The translations under genes and the position numbers were made by a program. Shown here one piece after another: positions 1 through 6,168 of a stretch of DNA of 16,735 nucleotides (positions are counted from its first letter, which is position 1; each line of letters starts with the position of its first letter). The DNA lies in assembly GCA_031397815.1 (NCBI GenBank), contig JANNMJ010000060.1:1-16735 (forward strand), in the 5' to 3' direction. The notes under the pieces were generated by a model, which was given only the letters and a program-made list of their open reading frames with translations, was not told where the DNA came from and made no database searches. This DNA comes from JANNMJ01 sp031397815 (GTDB lineage Bacteria; Bacteroidota; Bacteroidia; Cytophagales; Hymenobacteraceae).

Positions 1-98
1 GTTAGGGGCAACTGGTCTACCTGTTAGGGGCAACTGGTCTACCTGTTAGGGGCAACTGGTCTACCTGTTATGGGCAACTGGTCTACCAGTTAGGGGCT
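1..98. repeat. 22-bp tandem repeat array, cut by window edge
   Basis: Four full units begin at 1, 23, 45 and 67, and a fifth partial unit begins at 89. The unit starts GTTAGGGGCA and ends TGGTCTACCT. The first three are identical; the fourth has two substitutions. Each unit plus the start of the next contains a near-palindrome AACTGGTCTACCTGTT, and in the last copy (76-91) it is a perfect 7-bp inverted repeat around CT. Units abut without spacers, so this is not a CRISPR. The array lies downstream of the transporter gene and probably continues left of the window. Confidence 0.9.
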
Positions 99-119
99 TT
101 CAGTGGCTCGTTTGCGCAC

Positions 120-1448
120 TTACGGCTTCCTCACCACCAGCACCGACACGCCCCCGAGCACCAGCAAGCCGCCCGCGAGGCGGATGACATTTTCCGGGGA
201 AGACCCGAGCAGGTGCTCGTAGACCCACGCGAACGTGACGGTCTGGATGAGCATCGGCACCACGATAAAGAGGTTGAAGATGCCCATGTACACCCCCGTG
301 CGGGCGGGCGGCACACACCGCGCGAGCATCGCGTAGGGGGTGCCCATCATACTCGCCCAGCCGAGGCCCAGCCCTATCATCGGCACCACCAAGAGCCGGG
401 CATCGTGGATACCGGGGAGCGCGAGCAGCCCCAGTCCGGCAGCTATCAGCGCCAGCAGATGCACCCACCGCGCGCCCCACTTCCGCGCCAGCGCCGCCAG
501 CCCGAAGGCCGCGCAGAACGTGACGATGTTGTAGGTGCCGTTGAGGCGCCCCGCGAGGAGCTGCGCCGCCGCGAAGCCTTCCCCGGCGCGGTCGGTGGTG
601 TGGTAGATGGTGCGGCCGAGGCAGAGCGAGAGGTATTGCCAGTAGCAAAACATCGCGTACCAACTGAAGAGCATCATCGGCATCATGCGCCGCATAGGGG
701 CGGGCATCTCGCGCAGGGCGTGCCCGATTTCGGCGAGCGCGCCCCGAAAACCGCCCGGCTGCGCGGCCACTTCGGCGACGGCTTCGGCCGTCATCGGGCG
801 TTCGCGGACGGTCAGGACCGAGTACAGAATCGCCCCAATTGAGACCGCGCCGCCGATGAAAAACGCCGCATACGTGGTGTGCGGGATGTTATTGCTGCTG
901 CGGGCGGTGGCGCTCAGCCAGCCCAGCGCCACCAGCACGCTCGGCGTGAAGTTGGCGAGGGTGATGCCGAGGCCCGTGAAGAAGCTCTGCGTGAGGAACC
1001 CCGTCGGCTGCTGCGCGGGCGGGAGCTGATCGCTGACGTAAGCGCGGTACGGCTCCATCGTGACGTTGTTCGCGGCGTCGAGAATCCAGAGGAGCGTCGC
1101 GGCGACCCACAGCGCCGGGCTGAACGGCATCGCGATGAGGCAGAGGCTGCAAACCACCGCCCCGACCAGAAAATACGGCGTCCGGCGCCCCCAGCGGTGG
1201 GTAGTACGGTCGCTCATCGCGCCCACAATCGGCTGCACGATCAACCCCGTCAGCGGCCCCGCCAGCCAGAGCAGCGGGAGCTGGTCGGGGTTGGCGCCGA
1301 GGTAGGTGTAAATCGGGCTCATATTGGTCTGCTGCAAGCCGAAGCTGTATTGCAGACCGAAGAACCCGGCGTTCATCGCCAGCAACCGCCCAAACGGCAG
1401 CGCTACCGTGGCGGTAGAGGAAGCGGATGGGGCGGTGAGGGTGGGCAT
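120..1448 (-). CDS. MFS sugar transporter, SLC45 (sucrose/maltose) type
   Basis: This 442-residue inner-membrane protein is probably a proton-coupled sugar importer. Many hydrophobic segments fit the 12-helix MFS fold. The loop between helices 2 and 3 reads SDRTTHRWGRRTPY (residues 79-92), the RWGRR-P signature of SLC45/sucrose-type carriers. An upstream stretch, FGLQQTNMSPIY (residues 37-48), is also typical. The ATG at 1448 precedes a short cytoplasmic tail and the first helix, and I see no better start. It follows the TonB-dependent receptor on the same strand after 563 bp of repeats, and a LacI-family gene lies beyond. This resembles TonB receptor/MFS/LacI sugar loci such as the sux genes of Xanthomonas, where the receptor brings sugar across the outer membrane and the MFS carrier across the inner one. 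The substrate cannot be read from sequence; sucrose, maltose or related oligosaccharides are likeliest. No glycosidase is present to settle it. Confidence 0.9.
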   Translation of the reverse strand: MPTLTAPSASSTATVALPFGRLLAMNAGFFGLQYSFGLQQTNMSPIYTYLGANPDQLPLLWLAGPLTGLIVQPIVGAMSDRTTHRWGRRTPYFLVGAVVCSLCLIAMPFSPALWVAATLLWILDAANNVTMEPYRAYVSDQLPPAQQPTGFLTQSFFTGLGITLANFTPSVLVALGWLSATARSSNNIPHTTYAAFFIGGAVSIGAILYSVLTVRERPMTAEAVAEVAAQPGGFRGALAEIGHALREMPAPMRRMMPMMLFSWYAMFCYWQYLSLCLGRTIYHTTDRAGEGFAAAQLLAGRLNGTYNIVTFCAAFGLAALARKWGARWVHLLALIAAGLGLLALPGIHDARLLVVPMIGLGLGWASMMGTPYAMLARCVPPARTGVYMGIFNLFIVVPMLIQTVTFAWVYEHLLGSSPENVIRLAGGLLVLGGVSVLVVRKP

Positions 1449-1453
1449 TTTTT

Positions 1454-1503
1454 GGGGAAAGATGTGGGGGATGTGGGGATGTGAGGGGGATGTGGAGATG
1501 TGT
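1454..1503. repeat. G-rich GATGTG iterations before transporter start
   Basis: GATGTG begins at 1461, 1470, 1478, 1489 and 1497. Four runs of four or five G (1454-1457, 1466-1470, 1475-1478, 1485-1489) are separated by 4 to 8 bases, which fits the pattern of a possible G-quadruplex on the plus strand, the template strand for the transporter. The tract covers the transporter's immediate upstream region. Whether it regulates anything is unknown. Confidence 0.6.
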
Positions 1504-1526
1504 CAATCTAGCACATCGGGAGGGAA

Positions 1527-1574
1527 GACTCCCCGCCCCGGAGGGGAGGGGTGGCCCGAAGGGCCGGGGTGGGG
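1527..1574 (+). repeat. GC-rich intergenic repeat, copy A
   Basis: This block starts GACTCCCCGCCCC and ends GGCCGGGGTGGGG. It is related to the block at 1849-1898 read in the opposite direction, so the two form a widely spaced inverted pair. Internal inverted repeats such as GGCCC-GAA-GGGCC could form hairpins. Elements of this style recur in intergenic DNA of Cytophagales; from memory, and not checked here, they resemble REP-like sequences. Confidence 0.7.
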
Positions 1575-1634
1575 GAACACGTAGATACAGCCCGCCATGA
1601 GAGCCCAATCCACACGCGCCAAACCGGCTAGTTG

Positions 1635-1666
1635 GGGCAACCCCGTAGGGGTTATCTTCCGGTAGC
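1635..1666 (+). repeat. 32-bp hairpin repeat, copy 1
   Basis: The 32-bp block carries the stem AACCCC-GTA-GGGGTT (1639-1653) followed by ATCTTCCGGTAGC. Its inverted partner is at 1774-1805; the two match at 30 of 32 positions. The two differences fall on paired stem bases and keep the pair (A-T here, G-C there). Two shorter relatives of the stem lie between them. Confidence 0.85.
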
Positions 1667-1690
1667 TTCCATTCCGAAACCGGAACCGGC

Positions 1691-1705
1691 AGTCCCGTAG
1701 GGACT
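1691..1705. repeat. Short hairpin, relative of the 32-bp repeat
   Basis: AGTCCC-GTA-GGGACT forms a perfect 6-bp stem with the same GTA loop as copy 1. The second stem base pair is T-A here, against A-T and G-C in the other copies, so a third pairing combination is seen at this position. Confidence 0.75.
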
Positions 1706-1733
1706 ACCCTGACGGCGGTTGTTGGGCGGGGGT

Positions 1734-1749
1734 AGCCCCTAACGGGGCT
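1734..1749. repeat. Short hairpin, relative of the 32-bp repeat
   Basis: AGCCCC-TAAC-GGGGCT is a perfect 6-bp stem with a four-base loop. It carries the same stem sequence as copy 2 at 1787-1801 but lacks the flanking CTTCCGG part. Confidence 0.7.
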
Positions 1750-1773
1750 GCCGAGCATTTTTTGCCATAATTA

Positions 1774-1805
1774 GCTACCGGAAGATAGCCCCTACGGGGC
1801 TGCCC
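1774..1805 (-). repeat. 32-bp hairpin repeat, copy 2 (inverted)
   Basis: This is the inverted partner of 1635-1666, with stem AGCCCC-TAC-GGGGCT at 1787-1801. The arms are 107 bp apart, so transcripts through the region could form one long-range 32-bp duplex or separate small hairpins. Confidence 0.85.
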
Positions 1806-1848
1806 AAACCCAGCCGCTGTGGCTCAGCCGCGTTGCCGTAACCGCGTT

Positions 1849-1898
1849 CCCCACCCCGCCCCTTCGGGGCACCCCTCCCCCAAGGGGGCGGGGAGTTC
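1849..1898 (-). repeat. GC-rich intergenic repeat, copy B (inverted)
   Basis: Read on the minus strand this is a diverged copy of 1527-1574, starting GAACTCCCCGCCCC and ending GGGGCGGGGTGGGG. It contains the hairpin GCCCC-TTC-GGGGC. A third, partial piece of the same style (GGGGCGGGGAG) follows at 1939-1949. Confidence 0.7.
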
Positions 1899-1940
1899 GG
1901 AGCTGATGCGTTAGGTAGGAAAACGTCTTTTTCCCAAAGG

Positions 1941-1988
1941 GGCGGGGAGTTTTCGGGAGAAAGATTTTTCTACCCGAAACTCCCCGCC
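1941..1988. repeat. Long hairpin just downstream of the receptor gene
   Basis: GGCGGGGAGTTTTCGGG at the left pairs with CCCGAAACTCCCCGCC at the right with a one-base bulge. The stem can continue through AGAAA/TTTCT to a loop of about four bases. It begins 23 bp past the receptor stop on the minus strand. No T-run follows on the minus strand, so it is not a classical intrinsic terminator. It could stabilise the 3' end of the receptor mRNA or be another repeat. Confidence 0.65.
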
Positions 1989-2011
1989 ACAATCAAGCAC
2001 TAAAGAGGAAT

Positions 2012-4717
2012 CTAGAACGAATACCCCGCCGATACCGTCGCGTTGCGGCCCACGATGGGGCGGGCGTAGAAGTACGGGGTTTGGGTGCCGGTGAGACCGG
2101 TGCGCGGGTCGCCTTCGGTGAGGCCGAGGGTGTTGAAGGCGTTGTTGAGGTTCACGTTGAAGCTGAACGCCTTGATGCCGTAGTTCAAATCGAAGTTGAT
2201 TTGCGTGAAGGCGGGCAGCACCTGCTTGTTGTCGGGGGTGGTGAAGCGCTCGCTGAAATGCTGAACCGTGCAACCGAGGTCGAGGCCTTTGGCGATGGTC
2301 ACTTCGGGGCGGGCCGTGAAGTAGAAGCGCGGGATGCGGGCGATCTGGTTGCCCGAGAAATCGGTCTGACGCAGCTCGCCGTTCACGTTTTCATTGAAGA
2401 CCCAGTCGTCGTATTTCAGGTTCTGACCCGTGGCGTTGAAGAGCAACCGGAAGCGCTTGCTCACCGACACGTTCAGCTCTAGCTCGCCGCCCACGGCCGA
2501 CGTGTTGTAGGTATCGTTGATCGAGCGGAACCCGCCGTTGCCGTCGGCCACGAGGTCGGTGAACTCGATATCGCGGAAGCGCGAGTAGAAGCCCGTCACG
2601 AAAACCGACACGTTATCGGAGCGGAATTTCCCGCCCAGCTCGGCCTGATTAATCTTATCGGGCTTCGTGTTGGCGGGCACGCCGTTGGTGGTGGCGTTGG
2701 TGCCGTTGAAGGCGTAGGTGCGGTCGTTGGGCGCGCGGTAGCCTTCGCTGAACCGGCCGAACACAGCCGAATTCTCGTTGAGGCGGTAGTTCACGCCGAG
2801 CGAGTACGAGAGCTTGTCGTACTTGTAATCGAACGGCACATCGTTCTTATCGCCGTACTGAACGCCTTTTTCGGCTTTCGTAATCACGCCGTCGCCGTTC
2901 ACGTCGTAGTCGTAGGTCTTCGTGTTTTCGGTGAAGCCCGTGGTGTGGCCCATATCGTATCGCACCCCGGCTTCGATGGCGAGCGCGTCGGTCGGCTTCA
3001 CTTCCACGTTGGCGTAAGGGGCGTTGATGCTCGTCGAGGCGGCGTAGTTGCGGTACAGCGTGCCGAACTGCGAGTAGCCGTTGGTGGTCAGGCTCTGACC
3101 GGTGGTGTTATCGACGAGGTTGAGCGTGCGGGTGTTGTCGGAGACGTTCACCAGCAGGTTGTGCCACCACCACGTAGAGGCCACGGTGTTCTGGTTGTAG
3201 TAGTAGCCGCCCGTGAAATTGACTTTGCTTTCGAGGAAGCCCTTCGTCACTTCCATCTTCCCCGACGAGTTGCTCATCGGGTTATCGACGTTCCACCAGC
3301 CGTATTGCGCCACCAGGCCGTTGCCGCCGAGGTTGGTGAGGGCGTTGCCGGTAATCGGCTTGCCCTGCTCGTAGCCCCGAGCGTAGGAGTAGGTGTAATC
3401 GGTGAGGCCGAAGCGGGTGCGGGCGTAATCGTCGGCCGTGAGCGGGGCGCCGTCGGCGGCGAAGATGGCGTTGAAGTGGCCGTTCAGGCGCGACGTCCGC
3501 AGCAAGGCGTGCAGGTTCCAGCCGTCGCCGAGGTCGAAGCCGGTTTCGGCGCCTACCGTCAGCACGTTCGGATTCATCCCGCGGTCGAGGCGTTCGTTTA
3601 CTTCGGTGCCGAACGGCGATGACACGTTCAGGTTCATCAGCTCCACGCTTTGCAGGGTGCCGAATTGGGGGTCGAAACCGTTAATTCCCTTCGCATCCGG
3701 CGAGCCTTGCAGCGGAATCGGCAGGTAGCTCACGGCGCGGTCGTTGAGGTATTTTCCGTAGACGCGGACGTAGCCTTTATCGAAATCGAAGGTCATATTC
3801 CCCTTGATTTGCCCGCCTTGGTTAGCCGTGAAACCGGGGTTCCGGATGCCATTATCGGTGCGGTAGAACCCGCCGAGGTGGTACTTGATACGGTCGGAAA
3901 GCGGCCCGCCGAACTCCAAGTCAGTGCGCTTGTGGTTGTAGGTGAGGCCCACCGTCTGGCGCACGCTCCCCGCGAAAACCGGCCCGCCCGTCTTGCTGAT
4001 GAAGTTGACGATACCCGCCGGAGCGTTGCTCGTCAGCACCGAAGCCGACCCGCCGCGCACGCTCTCCACGCGCCCAAGCGTGTTGTCGAGACGGACGAAA
4101 ATATCGGAGTTCGCGAACATCAAATCCCCGTACTCCAGCACGGGTAGCCCGTCTTCCTGCAGCTGCACGAACCGCGACCCACCCGACGACGGTAGCCCCC
4201 GGGCGAAGATGTTACCGTTGCCTTCGCCGCCGGAGCTTTCGGCGTAGAAGCCGGGCACCACTTTCACCAAATCGGTGGTGGTGAGGGGCGCTAACCGCTG
4301 AATATCACGCGGCGAGAGCGTCGAGATCGCCACGCTCGATTCGAGCTTCGAGCGCGGGTTCACCACGCCGGTCACTACCACATCGCTGAGCTGCAACGCA
4401 TCGGGCTTCAGCACGGCGTTAGAAGTGGCATTATCTGCCCCGACGGTCACCGATTGTTCCTGCCGCCCGAAGCCGATGCCCGTAAACACGACGGTGTACG
4501 TGCCCGGCACCACGTTGCGCACCTCGTAATGGCCGCTGACGTCGGTCGCGGTGCCTTTCGGGGTGCCTTTCAGCAGCACGGTGGCTCCCACCACCGCCTC
4601 GCCGCTAGGCTCGGTGACGGTGCCGGAGAGGGTACTGGTTTGGGCCAACGCCACCGTAGTGGCCCCGACCCAAAGGGCCGCCGTCAGCAGACGACGAGCG
4701 GGTAGAAACAATGACAT
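2012..4717 (-). CDS. TonB-dependent outer-membrane receptor with N-terminal CarboxypepD_reg-like domain
   Basis: This 901-residue receptor imports a ligand across the outer membrane using TonB/ExbBD energy. Residues 1-25 are a signal peptide ending ATTVALAQ. Residues about 28-110 form a carboxypeptidase-regulatory-like beta-sandwich, typical of Bacteroidota receptors. The plug follows (about 112-240), with a TonB-box-like DVVVTG and the plug signature GRVESVRGGSASVL. The rest is a beta-barrel ending in ...SAGYSF, the usual C-terminal aromatic. An EF-hand-like loop, DVNGDGVITKAE, sits at residues 605-616 inside the barrel part and suggests a bound calcium in an extracellular loop. The divergent LacI gene and the downstream SLC45-type transporter make a sugar the likeliest substrate. 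No SusD partner follows, so this is not a classical SusCD pair. Siderophore or other substrates remain possible. Confidence 0.95.
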   Translation of the reverse strand: MSLFLPARRLLTAALWVGATTVALAQTSTLSGTVTEPSGEAVVGATVLLKGTPKGTATDVSGHYEVRNVVPGTYTVVFTGIGFGRQEQSVTVGADNATSNAVLKPDALQLSDVVVTGVVNPRSKLESSVAISTLSPRDIQRLAPLTTTDLVKVVPGFYAESSGGEGNGNIFARGLPSSGGSRFVQLQEDGLPVLEYGDLMFANSDIFVRLDNTLGRVESVRGGSASVLTSNAPAGIVNFISKTGGPVFAGSVRQTVGLTYNHKRTDLEFGGPLSDRIKYHLGGFYRTDNGIRNPGFTANQGGQIKGNMTFDFDKGYVRVYGKYLNDRAVSYLPIPLQGSPDAKGINGFDPQFGTLQSVELMNLNVSSPFGTEVNERLDRGMNPNVLTVGAETGFDLGDGWNLHALLRTSRLNGHFNAIFAADGAPLTADDYARTRFGLTDYTYSYARGYEQGKPITGNALTNLGGNGLVAQYGWWNVDNPMSNSSGKMEVTKGFLESKVNFTGGYYYNQNTVASTWWWHNLLVNVSDNTRTLNLVDNTTGQSLTTNGYSQFGTLYRNYAASTSINAPYANVEVKPTDALAIEAGVRYDMGHTTGFTENTKTYDYDVNGDGVITKAEKGVQYGDKNDVPFDYKYDKLSYSLGVNYRLNENSAVFGRFSEGYRAPNDRTYAFNGTNATTNGVPANTKPDKINQAELGGKFRSDNVSVFVTGFYSRFRDIEFTDLVADGNGGFRSINDTYNTSAVGGELELNVSVSKRFRLLFNATGQNLKYDDWVFNENVNGELRQTDFSGNQIARIPRFYFTARPEVTIAKGLDLGCTVQHFSERFTTPDNKQVLPAFTQINFDLNYGIKAFSFNVNLNNAFNTLGLTEGDPRTGLTGTQTPYFYARPIVGRNATVSAGYSF

Positions 4718-4789
4718 AAGAGTGTGTTTTTTTGACAGTGAGTGCGCCGGGCGCGTTGTAAAGGTGAGGGTCTAAAAACGCCAAAAACA

Positions 4790-4851
4790 AACGATTCCGA
4801 AGCCAAAAAGCGGGTTTTTTCTCCGAAATCGTTACCGTAATCGATTTCGGA
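4790..4851. promoter_or_regulatory. Candidate LacI-family operator in the divergent gap
   Basis: TCCGAAATCG (4822-4831) and CGATTTCGGA (4842-4851) are perfect 10-bp inverted arms around TTACCGTAAT, whose TTAC and GTAA continue the dyad apart from one extra base. A third related half-site, AACGATTCCGAAG, lies at 4790-4802. The element is 105 bp before the receptor start and 174 bp before the LacI start, suiting control of both. Binding is inferred. The rest of the 4718-5024 gap shows only T-rich stretches and no promoter I can place with confidence. Confidence 0.6.
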
Positions 4852-5024
4852 ACCCAAATTTTTTTTGACTTTTTCTTAGAATTTCTCCCCCGTCATTATC
4901 TGCTACTCTGGTTTTCGGTTACTGGCGGGGCGTAGCTTTACCCACGTCTACCCACTGGCGCTCACCGCCTTCCCCGGCCATCCTCAGCCTTCAACTACCT
5001 GTTTTTCGTCCCCTTACTCCTCCC

Positions 5025-6062
5025 ATGAAGCGCGCCACGCTCCGCGACATTGCCCAATCGCTCCACATCACTGTCGCGACGGTTTCAAGGGCGCTCAAAG
5101 GTTACCCCGACATCAGCGCCGCCACGAAAGAGGCCGTGTTGGCCACGGCCAAAGCCCTGCGGTACGAGCCGCACCCGATGGCCGTCAAGCTGCGGCAGCA
5201 GGCGTACAAGGTGGTCGGGGTAGTGGTGCCGGATATCATTCACCCGTTCTTTTCCGATGTCATCAGCGGCATCGTTGAGGTGGTCGAGGCGGAAGGCTAC
5301 CACGTGCTGCTGACCCAATCGAACGAGTCGTTCGAGAAAGAAACCCGCGTGACGCGGATGCTGCGCGAAACCGGCATCGACGGCCTCCTCATCTGCCTCG
5401 CGAACGACACCACCACCGTCGAGCACCTCACCACGCTTCAGGAATACGACCTCCCCGTCGTGCAATTCGACAAAGTGTCCGCCGACCTCCCGGCGTCGTC
5501 GGTCGTAACAGATGATTTTCAAGGCGCTTTCGACGCCACTGAGCACCTGATTCGCCAAGGCCGCACCCGCATCGCCCACATCAGCGGCGTGGAAGGGCCA
5601 GCGAATACCCGCCAACGGCGGCTAGGCTACGAGGCAGCACTAGCGGCTCATTCGCTCCCCTTACTTCCTGAATATCAGGCCACGTCCAAGCACGTCGTTC
5701 ATACCGACGGCGTGGCGGCGGCCACCACCTTCATGGCCTTACCGCAACCGCCGGATGCCATTTTCGCCGTCACCGACGCCGTCGCCATCGGCGCCCTGAC
5801 AGCCCTCAAACAGCTCGGGCGGCGAGTGCCGGAAGACGTCGCGCTCATCGGCTTCAGCAACTGGGCCGTGTGCGAATTGGTCGAGCCGCCCGTCAGCTCA
5901 ATGGCGCAGCCGGGGTTTGAGATTGGGCGCCGGGCAGCCGATTTATTGGTCCGCGAAATCAAAGCGCGCCGTGCGGGTACACCTGTTGAGGTCGAGCACG
6001 TCGTGCTGCCCGCTACGTTGCGGGCGCGGGCGTCGTCGGCGTCGCCATCGGGCGAGCGGTAG
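5025..6062 (+). CDS. LacI-family transcriptional regulator
   Basis: This is a 345-residue cytoplasmic repressor or activator. Residues 1-57 form the LacI headpiece: the helix-turn-helix TLRDIAQSLHITVATVSRA (residues 5-23) is followed by the hinge region RYEPHPMAVKLRQ. The remainder is a periplasmic-binding-protein-like effector domain starting VVGVVVPDIIHPFFSDV, with the family's NWAVCELVEPPVSSM stretch near the end. Such domains usually bind a sugar. The length is normal for the family. The ATG at 5025 places the helix-turn-helix at the usual distance from the N-terminus; no Shine-Dalgarno precedes it. It is transcribed away from the TonB-dependent receptor across a gap holding a strong palindrome, so the likely role is sugar-responsive control of the receptor, possibly the MFS transporter, and itself. 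The effector is not identifiable. Confidence 0.95.
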   Translation: MKRATLRDIAQSLHITVATVSRALKGYPDISAATKEAVLATAKALRYEPHPMAVKLRQQAYKVVGVVVPDIIHPFFSDVISGIVEVVEAEGYHVLLTQSNESFEKETRVTRMLRETGIDGLLICLANDTTTVEHLTTLQEYDLPVVQFDKVSADLPASSVVTDDFQGAFDATEHLIRQGRTRIAHISGVEGPANTRQRRLGYEAALAAHSLPLLPEYQATSKHVVHTDGVAAATTFMALPQPPDAIFAVTDAVAIGALTALKQLGRRVPEDVALIGFSNWAVCELVEPPVSSMAQPGFEIGRRAADLLVREIKARRAGTPVEVEHVVLPATLRARASSASPSGER

Positions 6063-6078
6063 GCGCACATCCTCGCAG

Positions 6079-6099
6079 GGGCGGGCCTTGTGCCCGCCC
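6079..6099. repeat. Perfect 8-bp hairpin after the LacI gene
   Basis: GGGCGGGC-CTTGT-GCCCGCCC lies 16 bp past the LacI stop. No T-run follows on the plus strand, so it is not a standard intrinsic terminator. It may be a common GC-rich intergenic hairpin that still ends or protects the lacI transcript. Confidence 0.6.
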
Positions 6100-6131
6100 G
6101 CGCCATAGCAACGCAGCTTCCAGTTACGGCC

Positions 6132-6163
6132 AAAAAAAAGCGCGAGGCATCTGCCCCGCGCTT
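6132..6163 (-). terminator. Intrinsic terminator of the thioredoxin-ApbE-DUF4266-DUF3570 operon
   Basis: On the minus strand AAGCGCG-G-GGC pairs with GCC-T-CGCGCTT around a four-base loop, with one mismatch. The hairpin runs directly into eight T residues (plus-strand A-run 6132-6139). It starts five bases after the DUF3570 stop codon, and orientation and spacing fit termination of the minus-strand operon. Confidence 0.85.
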
Positions 6164-6168
6164 CTCTG

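Noticed and set aside
1..98. CRISPR array at the left edge
   Set aside because: The units are contiguous, with no unique spacers, and no cas gene is seen.
1495..1515. TTGACA on the minus strand as a -35 box for the transporter
   Set aside because: No matching -10 sequence lies at a suitable distance, and this consensus is not the main one in Bacteroidota.
889..1758. A minus-strand frame covering the MFS start and the intergenic repeats
   Set aside because: Its first half translates noncoding repeats and its second half is the transporter gene out of frame.
2945..3622. A 225-codon plus-strand frame inside the receptor gene
   Set aside because: It is antisense to the receptor barrel, has no recognisable features, and has Val/Gly/Arg-rich shadow composition.
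4862..4905. TTTTTTG and TATCTG as a Bacteroidota-type promoter for the LacI gene
   Set aside because: The spacing is about 30 bp and the -7 match to TAnnTTTG is poor.
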